Shown one piece after another: positions 1 to 5,011 of a stretch of 5,011 nucleotides of DNA (position 1 is the first letter of the stretch; each line of letters opens with the position of its first letter). Location of the stretch: NCBI GenBank assembly GCA_903873565.1, contig CAIQOY010000397.1:1-5011 (forward strand). Reading direction: 5' to 3'. The notes under the pieces are model-generated. The model was not told the origin of the DNA. It made no database searches and saw only the letters and a program-made list of their open reading frames with translations. Origin of the DNA: an uncultured Actinomycetes bacterium. Its GTDB lineage: Bacteria > Actinomycetota > Thermoleophilia > Gaiellales > F1-60-MAGs149. A program made the position numbers and the translations under genes.

Positions 1-831
<831 letters not shown>

Positions 832-847
832 GCGGTACGCTCCGCGC

Positions 848-1222
848 ATGGACCCGCGGCTGCAGACCAACCTGCCGACCACCATCGACACCGACCAGGC
901 CGTCTGGACCGAGGAGGAGATCGAGTCCTTCGAGGGGATCGACACGTCGGACGGCGAGTGGTACGCCATCCGCACGGACCCCTGGCCCTGCCCCGCCTGC
1001 GGCGCGGTCTTCGGGTACGTGACGGGCGCGCACCTCGTGCTGGTCGCGCCGACCCGCGACGACCTGCTCGAGATCGCCGCGCAGTGCCAGAAGATCGGCC
1101 GCAACGCGCGCATCGTGGCCTACGAGGACTCGCTGCCCGCGATCTCGATCTTCCAGTGGCGGGCGCTGGGCCGCCCCGTGCACGGGTTCCGCGAGGACCT
1201 GCGCGGCGGGCCGTCCGCCTAG
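848..1222 (+). CDS. Small acidic protein of unknown function with a CPAC motif
   Basis: I do not recognise this 124-residue protein. It starts with ATG 16 bases after the uvrA stop, so it may be co-transcribed with uvrA; no strong Shine-Dalgarno is visible in the gap. The N-terminus is acidic (WTEEEIESFEG, residues 20-30). A CPACG motif (C48, C51) lies within a PWPCPAC segment, followed by a hydrophobic, probably beta-strand stretch (AHLVLVAP, 61-68) and a helix-like segment (DDLLEIAAQCQKIG, 71-84) holding a third cysteine, C80. Histidines occur at 62 and 112. One CxxC plus scattered Cys/His could bind a metal or be redox active, but a full zinc ribbon needs a second pair that is absent. There is no signal peptide or membrane segment, so it is probably cytosolic. 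The segmented, protein-like composition and the fit between uvrA and the convergent gene support real coding. Its stop overlaps that of the opposite-strand gene. Confidence 0.8.
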   Translation: MDPRLQTNLPTTIDTDQAVWTEEEIESFEGIDTSDGEWYAIRTDPWPCPACGAVFGYVTGAHLVLVAPTRDDLLEIAAQCQKIGRNARIVAYEDSLPAISIFQWRALGRPVHGFREDLRGGPSA

Positions 1223-1229
1223 GCGGACG
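1212..1229. repeat. Perfect 18-bp palindrome containing both convergent stop codons
   Basis: The sequence cgtccgcctaggcggacg is its own reverse complement. The central CTAG (1219-1222) provides TAG to the + strand gene (1220-1222) and TAG to the - strand gene (1221-1219), so the two coding regions overlap by 4 bases and both proteins end in Ser-Ala. In RNA from either strand it could fold as a 7-bp GC-rich stem with a CUAG loop. No T-tract follows on either side, so it is not a canonical intrinsic terminator. A bidirectional hairpin terminator or 3'-end protector is an inference. Confidence 0.85.
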
Positions 1230-2163
1230 CGGCGGCGTCGACCGCGGCGACCATCCGCCGGCAGAGGTCCGGCACCTCGGCGACGTCGTCGGTGTACTGG
1301 GAGGGCTTGAAGCAGATCGAGGTGTAGCCCTCGGCGAGCTTGCCCGGGATCGCCGCCATCGCCTCGTCGAGGTCGCCCGGGCGGTCGTCGGAGGGGAAGC
1401 GCGGCCGGATGCCGCCGATCATCTCGATGGAGTCGGGATCGCGCCCGGCCTCCTCCATCGCGGCGCGGATCGCGGCGAGGTCGTCGGGGGTGGGCGTCCC
1501 GAACGGGTGGAAGCCGTGGCCGTGCTCCACCAGCCGGCGCAGGATCGGGCCGTGGACGTGCTGCCCGCCGAACCACATCCACGGCCCCTCGGGGCGCGTG
1601 CACTTGGGCTCCACGTAGACGTCCTCGAAGGCGTAGTGCTCCCCGGCGAACGAGGCCGGGCTCTGCGCCCAGACGCGCTTGAGGACGGCCAGCTGCTCGT
1701 CGAGGATGCGGCCGCGGCGGGTGAAGGGCACGCCCATCGCGGCGTACTCCTCGTCGAGCCACGACACGGTCGGCTGCAGGACCAGGCGGCCGCCGCACAG
1801 CAGGTCGAGGGTCGCCAGCTGGGTGGCGGTGTGGAGCGGGTGGCGCAGCGGCATGATCAGGGCGCTGAGGGCGATGCGGATCCGGCTCGTGCGGGCCGCG
1901 ATGGCGGCCGCCAGCACGACGGAGTCGGGCCACGGGGTGAAGGGGTCCTGGTTGCCCGGCGCCGCGTAGTCGCGGGGGTTGGCCATGCGGCCCTCGGCGC
2001 CCGCCTTGGGCGTCAGCAGCACGTGGTCGGACAGCATCACCGTCTCGACGCCGGCCGCCTCCGCGTCGACGGCCATCTGCACGAGCGCGCCCATGTCGCG
2101 GCCGTCGACGAGCGTCCACTGCTCGAGCAGCACGAGCACGACGCCGGGCGCGCGGGCGGTCAC
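1219..2163 (-). CDS. Luciferase-like (LLM class) F420-dependent-type oxidoreductase
   Basis: This 314-residue protein has the length and pattern of the bacterial luciferase-like TIM-barrel family, most like the actinobacterial F420-dependent subgroup. Visible elements: a first strand GVVLVLLEQ (7-15), SDHVLLTP (45-52), PWPDSVVLAAAIAARTSRIRI (78-98), the conserved segment LRHPLHTATQLATLDLLCGGRL (106-127), then QPTVSW (130-135) and EEYAAMGVPFTRRGRILDEQL (138-158), and WMWFGGQ (195-201). Members transfer hydride between F420H2 (or FMNH2) and small organic substrates in the cytosol; cofactor and substrate cannot be read from sequence. Where many relatives have a glycine-rich GxGxGW-type stretch this one has QPTVSW, probably a subfamily trait. 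It starts at GTG, one base after the glyoxalase-like stop (TGA-C-GTG), with only a weak GAGAAG-type ribosome site, which suggests translational coupling. It is the last gene of the - strand operon; TAG is in the shared palindrome. Confidence 0.88.
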   Translation of the reverse strand: MTARAPGVVLVLLEQWTLVDGRDMGALVQMAVDAEAAGVETVMLSDHVLLTPKAGAEGRMANPRDYAAPGNQDPFTPWPDSVVLAAAIAARTSRIRIALSALIMPLRHPLHTATQLATLDLLCGGRLVLQPTVSWLDEEYAAMGVPFTRRGRILDEQLAVLKRVWAQSPASFAGEHYAFEDVYVEPKCTRPEGPWMWFGGQHVHGPILRRLVEHGHGFHPFGTPTPDDLAAIRAAMEEAGRDPDSIEMIGGIRPRFPSDDRPGDLDEAMAAIPGKLAEGYTSICFKPSQYTDDVAEVPDLCRRMVAAVDAAASA

Positions 2164-2164
2164 G

Positions 2165-2551
2165 TCAGGCGGCGGGCTTCTCGACCAGCTCGATCCGGTA
2201 CCCGTCGGGATCCCGGACGAAGCACAGCCGCGAGCCGCCCTCCCGCACCTGGTACGGGGGCCGCTCGGGCTCGATGCCGATCGCGGCGAGCCGCTCCAGC
2301 GTGCCGTCGAGGTCCTCGACGTTGAGCGCGATGTGGCCGTAGCCCGTGCCGATCTCGTAGGGCTCGTCGCGGTCGAAGTTGTAGGTCAGCTCGAGCGGCG
2401 TGTCCTCGGAGCCGGCGGGGGCCACGAAGACGTTGATCGCCTCGTCGCGGATCGGGAACCGCTTCAGCTCGAGGAAGCCGAGGGCGCCGCAGTAGAACTC
2501 GATCGCGCGGTCGAGGTCGAAGACGCGGTAGCAGACGTGGGCGTAGCGCAT
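2165..2551 (-). CDS. gloA: Glyoxalase I-like protein (VOC superfamily; lactoylglutathione lyase type)
   Basis: This 128-residue protein closely matches the single-domain bacterial glyoxalase I pattern. In that family the enzyme converts the hemithioacetal of methylglyoxal and a thiol to the lactoyl-thiol ester. All four metal ligands of the E. coli-type enzyme can be placed: H5 (MRYAH), E54 (PLELTYN), H73 (GYGHIAL) and E121 (GYRIELVE), spread over two beta-alpha-beta-beta-beta modules. Also typical are DLDRAIEFYCGALGF (12-26) and FVRDPDGYRIELVE (111-124). The length is normal and no key residue is missing. The ATG start puts H5 in its expected place. Only a weak AGG lies about 9-11 bases upstream. 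The gene starts 17 bases after the panB stop and ends one base before the oxidoreductase start, so it is within the operon. If the host is an actinobacterium, glutathione is probably absent and the thiol may be mycothiol or another; related VOC activities cannot be excluded. Confidence 0.9.
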   Translation of the reverse strand: MRYAHVCYRVFDLDRAIEFYCGALGFLELKRFPIRDEAINVFVAPAGSEDTPLELTYNFDRDEPYEIGTGYGHIALNVEDLDGTLERLAAIGIEPERPPYQVREGGSRLCFVRDPDGYRIELVEKPAA

Positions 2552-2568
2552 GGGGCCAGCCTAGCGGC

Positions 2569-3477
2569 TCAGAGCGCCGCCGCGGCGAGCCCGGCCTGGA
2601 AGGCGGCCAGCTCGTCGTCGGCGATCGCGTAGGTGTGGCGCGCCTCCGGGAACGCGCGGCTGCGCACGTCGGCCACGTAGCGGCCGAGGGCGTCGACGCT
2701 GGCCCGGTGGAGGTCCGCGTAGCGCTCGACGAAGCGCGGGCTCGAGCCGGCCCCGAGGCCGAGCAGGTCATGCCACACGAGGACCTGGCCGTCGGTGCGG
2801 TTGCCCGCGCCGATCCCGATCGTGGGGATCCGCAGGCGCTCGGTGATCGCGCCCGCGATCTCGGCCGGCACGCACTCGAGGACCAGGGCGAACGCCCCGG
2901 CCTCCTGGACCAGGATGGCGTCCTCGACCAGCTGCAGCGCGGCGTCGGCCGTGCGGCCCTGCGCCTTGAAGCCGCCGAGCTGGGTCGCGCTCTGCGGGGT
3001 CAGGCCGAGGTGGCCCATGACGGGGATGCCCGCGCCGCCGATCGCGCGGATCCGCTCCAGCGTGGGCCCGGCGCCCTCGACCTTGACCGCGTCGGCGCCG
3101 GCCTCCTTCACGAAGCGGCCGGCGGCGACGATGGCGTCGCGGTCGGACGGCTGGAACGACATGAACGGCATGTCGGCGATCACCAGCGGCGCCCGCTCGG
3201 CGCGGCTCGCACCCCGGGTGGCGGCGGCGGTCAGGACGATCATCTCGTCCAGGGTGATGGGCATCGTCGAGTCGTGCCCGAGGACCGTCATCGCCGCGCT
3301 GTCGCCGACCAGGATGATGTCGACCCCGGCCTCGGCCGCGGCCTGGCCGCTGGGGGCGTCGTAGGCGGTGACCATCGCGATCGGGACGCCCTCGGCCTTC
3401 TGGCCGGCGAGGTCGGGCAGGGCCACCTTGCCCGGGGCGGGCGTGGCGGGCGCGGGGCGGCGGGGGCGCGTGCTCAT
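2569..3477 (-). CDS. panB: PanB, 3-methyl-2-oxobutanoate hydroxymethyltransferase
   Basis: PanB transfers a hydroxymethyl group from 5,10-methylenetetrahydrofolate to 2-oxoisovalerate, giving ketopantoate, the first committed step of pantothenate synthesis in the cytosol. The 302-residue frame shows the family motifs in order: MVTAYDAPS (35-43), ILVGDS with Mg ligand D59, LGHDSTMPITLDEM (66-79), IADMPFMSFQ with D102, AVKVEGAG with K132 and E134, MGHLGLTPQS (154-163), LGGFKAQGRT (168-176), VLECVPAE with the catalytic-type E201, and IGIGAGNRTDGQVLV (220-234). The start is ATG in the ATGA overlap with the panC stop, backed by a strong AAGGAG five bases upstream; the frame is open further upstream, but that part is only the antisense-free shadow of panC. 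The protein is longer than E. coli PanB (264): about 16 Pro/Arg-rich residues at the N-terminus, four extra residues between RGA and ADMPF, and an Ala-rich C-terminal tail (285-302). These look tolerable, and the core is intact. Confidence 0.97.
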   Translation of the reverse strand: MSTRPRRPAPATPAPGKVALPDLAGQKAEGVPIAMVTAYDAPSGQAAAEAGVDIILVGDSAAMTVLGHDSTMPITLDEMIVLTAAATRGASRAERAPLVIADMPFMSFQPSDRDAIVAAGRFVKEAGADAVKVEGAGPTLERIRAIGGAGIPVMGHLGLTPQSATQLGGFKAQGRTADAALQLVEDAILVQEAGAFALVLECVPAEIAGAITERLRIPTIGIGAGNRTDGQVLVWHDLLGLGAGSSPRFVERYADLHRASVDALGRYVADVRSRAFPEARHTYAIADDELAAFQAGLAAAAL

Positions 3478-4328
3478 GCTGGCTCCTTCGCCGCGAGCTC
3501 GAGCGCGGCGCGATCGGGGTGGGCGGGGTCGAGGACGACGTTGTCGATCAGGCGCGTGGCGCCGACGCGGCAGGCGATCAGGAGGACGGCCGCGCGGTCC
3601 GGGTCGTGCGGGCCGAGGTCGGCCGCGCGCAGCTCGAGGTACTCGAGCTCGAGGCCCTCGAGGTCCGGGGCGGCGAGCAGCCCGTCTGCGTCGCGGGCGC
3701 CGTCGGCGTAGGCCTCGGCGGCCGCCCGCAGCGCCGCGGGCACGCGGGCCGCGAGGCGCCGCTCGTCGGCGTCGAGGTAGCGGTTGCGCGAGCTCATGGC
3801 GAGGCCGTCGGCCTCGCGGATCGTCGGCGCGGGCACCACCTCGACGCCGAGGGCCAGGTCGCGGGCGACCCGCTGCATGAGCACCAGCTGCTGGTAGTCC
3901 TTGCGCCCGAAGACCGCCCGGGTCGGGCGCACGAGGCCGTACAGGCGCACGACGACGGTGGCCACGCCCGCGAAGTGCCCGGGCCGGCTGCGCCCGCACA
4001 GCTGGTCGGCGAGGGGTCCGGGATCGACCGTGGTGGCGAACCCCTCGGGGTAGACCTCGGCGACCTCGGGCGCGTACAGCACGTCGGCGCCGGCGGCCGC
4101 CGCGATCGCCGCGTCGCCGTCGAGGTCGCGCGGGTAGCGCTCGAAGTCCTCGTGGGGCCCGAACTGCGTGGGGTTGACGAAGTCCGACACGACCACGGTC
4201 CCGCCGTAGCCCGCGGCGATCCGGATCAGCGATGCGTGGCCCTCGTGCAGCGCGCCCATCGTGGGCACGAACGCGACCGGCCCCGCCACGGCGGCGCGCA
4301 CCTCCTCGGCGGAGCGGGCCACGATCAC
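3474..4328 (-). CDS. panC: PanC, pantothenate synthetase (pantoate--beta-alanine ligase)
   Basis: PanC activates pantoate with ATP to pantoyl adenylate and condenses it with beta-alanine, giving pantothenate. The 284 residues match the family length. In order: FVPTMGALHEGH with the HxGH-type nucleotide-binding histidines H28 and H31 (20-31), FVNPTQFGPHEDFERYPR (50-67), CGRSRPGHFAGVATVV (111-126), FGRKDYQQL (140-148), DGLAMSSRNRYL with the KMSKS-like MSSRN (174-185), and the small C-terminal domain ending with RVGATRLIDN (254-263). The residue before FVNPTQF is D49 (VVSDFVNP), where E. coli and M. tuberculosis PanC have a hydrophobic residue (SIFVNP); the codon is GAC. All named catalytic motifs remain. 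The start is GTG within a GTGA overlap with the upstream DUF2520 stop, and a GGGGG about seven bases upstream may serve as ribosome site; the GTG two codons later is an alternative start. The TGA stop overlaps the panB start. Confidence 0.97.
   Translation of the reverse strand: MIVARSAEEVRAAVAGPVAFVPTMGALHEGHASLIRIAAGYGGTVVVSDFVNPTQFGPHEDFERYPRDLDGDAAIAAAAGADVLYAPEVAEVYPEGFATTVDPGPLADQLCGRSRPGHFAGVATVVVRLYGLVRPTRAVFGRKDYQQLVLMQRVARDLALGVEVVPAPTIREADGLAMSSRNRYLDADERRLAARVPAALRAAAEAYADGARDADGLLAAPDLEGLELEYLELRAADLGPHDPDRAAVLLIACRVGATRLIDNVVLDPAHPDRAALELAAKEPA
3483..3488 (-). promoter_or_regulatory. Shine-Dalgarno site of panB
   Basis: Read on the - strand this is AAGGAG, ending five bases before the ATG at 3477-3475. 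It lies inside the last codons of panC. It is the clearest ribosome binding site in the window and decides the panB start: the same frame is open well upstream, but no comparable site supports an earlier start. Its position suggests that panB is translated at high efficiency or coupled to panC. Confidence 0.8.
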
Positions 4329-5011
4329 GCGGGCACCCCCAGGGCGGCGGCCGCGCGGGCGGCGGCCGGCTCGTCCACCAGCGGCAGGAGCAGGGCCGAC
4401 AGGCCCACGTACGTCCGCTCCAGCGCGGGGTCGGCGGCGGCCAGCGCCTCGCGGTGCGCGGCGAGGGTGGCCGCGTCGCCGCGGGCCGCGGGTCCCGTCG
4501 GGCGCACGGCGGGGCCGTCGGCCAGGGCGTTGTCGAGGGCGCGGTGGGCGAGCGGGCCGAGCAGCGCGGCGCGGTCCGCGTCGAGGCCCGCGAGGGCGAG
4601 CGACTCCATCGCCGCGGCCAGCGCGGGGAGCACCAGGTTGGAGGCGAAGACGCAGGCGATGTGGGGGAGGGGCCGTGCGGCCTCCGGGACGTCGACCGGG
4701 TGCATCCCGAGGTCGCGGGCGAGCTGCCGGACCAGCTCGGCCGTGGCGGGGTCGGAGGCGGTGACCCCGGCGGCGCAGCCCCTCAGCTGCGGGCCGCCGC
4801 CCGGCTGGATGGTCTGCATCGGGTGCAGGCAGAAGCGGCGCTCCCGGGGCCCGAGGGCGGCGAGGGGCACGCTGCCCGACAGCATGCCGAGCGCCGGCCC
4901 CGCGGGGACGCCGGCGGCCACGTCGGCCACGGCGTCGTCGGGGACGGCGAGGAGCGCCGCGTCGGTGCCGGCGGCGTCCGCGGCGTCGCGCGTCAGCCGG
5001 CTCGCGTGGCC
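4325..5011 (-). CDS. Rossmann-like/DUF2520 domain protein, 5' end outside window
   Basis: The last 228 residues are present; the frame is open to the right edge, so the usual N-terminal GxGxxG nucleotide-binding loop (family length roughly 270-300) is missing from view. In window numbering: LLAVPDDAVADVA (20-32) is the end of a Rossmann-type fold, followed by MLSGSVPLAAL (43-53), LHPMQTIQP (62-70), HIACVFASNLVLPAL (117-131) and TGPAARGDAATLAAH (172-186). This pattern is that of the Rossmann-like plus DUF2520 family, related in fold to 6-phosphogluconate and ketopantoate dehydrogenases. Its reaction is not known to me. Family members sit upstream of panC in actinobacteria (as I recall, Rv3603c next to panC in M. 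tuberculosis). Here it overlaps panC by 4 bases (GTGA), so a role in pantothenate synthesis is a reasonable inference, perhaps the ketopantoate to pantoate reduction. The in-window GTG at 4930 is probably internal. Ala content is high, as in the family. Confidence 0.88.
   Translation of the reverse strand, partial: GHASRLTRDAADAAGTDAALLAVPDDAVADVAAGVPAGPALGMLSGSVPLAALGPRERRFCLHPMQTIQPGGGPQLRGCAAGVTASDPATAELVRQLARDLGMHPVDVPEAARPLPHIACVFASNLVLPALAAAMESLALAGLDADRAALLGPLAHRALDNALADGPAVRPTGPAARGDAATLAAHREALAAADPALERTYVGLSALLLPLVDEPAAARAAAALGVPA

Noticed and set aside
958..2325. A 455-codon open frame on the + strand across the oxidoreductase and glyoxalase genes
   Set aside because: It has the same biased Arg/Gly/Val composition and no family motif, while the opposite strand carries clear motifs for two known enzymes.
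2558..2569. Small inverted repeat agcc-tagc-ggct between panB and the glyoxalase gene, considered as a terminator
   Set aside because: The stem is only 4 bp, there is no T-tract, and the gap is 17 bases within an apparent operon.
3633..3662. Four CTCGAG hexamers within 30 bases, including a tandem pair, suggesting a repeat or binding site
   Set aside because: They encode the Leu-Glu-rich PanC segment LEGLELEYLEL in the biased codons CTC and GAG, so coding explains them.
2635..3711. A 358-codon open frame on the + strand opposite panB
   Set aside because: Its product is an Asp/Arg/Gly/Ala-rich shadow of panB codons with no recognisable domain.
3478..3999. Upstream extension of the panB frame into panC
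   Set aside because: The extension is Arg/Pro-rich and overlaps the conserved panC coding region in another frame. The AAGGAG site and ATGA junction fix the start at 3477.

Overview
The window is gene-dense, very GC-rich (roughly 70% or more by eye) bacterial chromosome with almost no non-coding DNA. The GC content, the GTG starts, the F420-type luciferase-like oxidoreductase and the DUF2520-panC pairing all suggest an actinobacterium in the broad sense. A Thermoleophilia/Solirubrobacterales-type lineage is my guess; nothing in the window proves it.

Layout. On the + strand, the 3' end of uvrA (bases 1-831, nucleotide excision repair) is followed after 16 bases by a small unrecognised gene (848-1222). 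On the - strand, five tightly packed genes run leftward from the right edge: a Rossmann/DUF2520 protein (4325-5011, 5' end outside the window), panC (3474-4328), panB (2569-3477), a glyoxalase I-like gene (2165-2551) and a luciferase-like F420-type oxidoreductase (1219-2163). The junctions are a GTGA overlap, an ATGA overlap, a 17-base gap and a 1-base gap, so they very probably form one operon. The two convergent blocks meet in a perfect 18-bp palindrome whose central CTAG holds both stop codons.

Function. PanB makes ketopantoate from 2-oxoisovalerate, and PanC joins pantoate to beta-alanine to make pantothenate, the precursor of coenzyme A. The reduction of ketopantoate to pantoate lies between them. 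No classical panE is visible, but a dinucleotide-binding-type DUF2520 protein sits immediately upstream of panC. The two distal genes look like small-molecule detoxification or redox enzymes and have no obvious pathway link to pantothenate.

Overall this is ordinary housekeeping sequence. I found no mobile element, CRISPR array, RNA gene, defence system or clearly new system. The points worth a second look are the shared-stop palindrome, the DUF2520-pan linkage, an unusual PanC residue and the small CPAC protein. There is no gene-free stretch longer than 17 bases.
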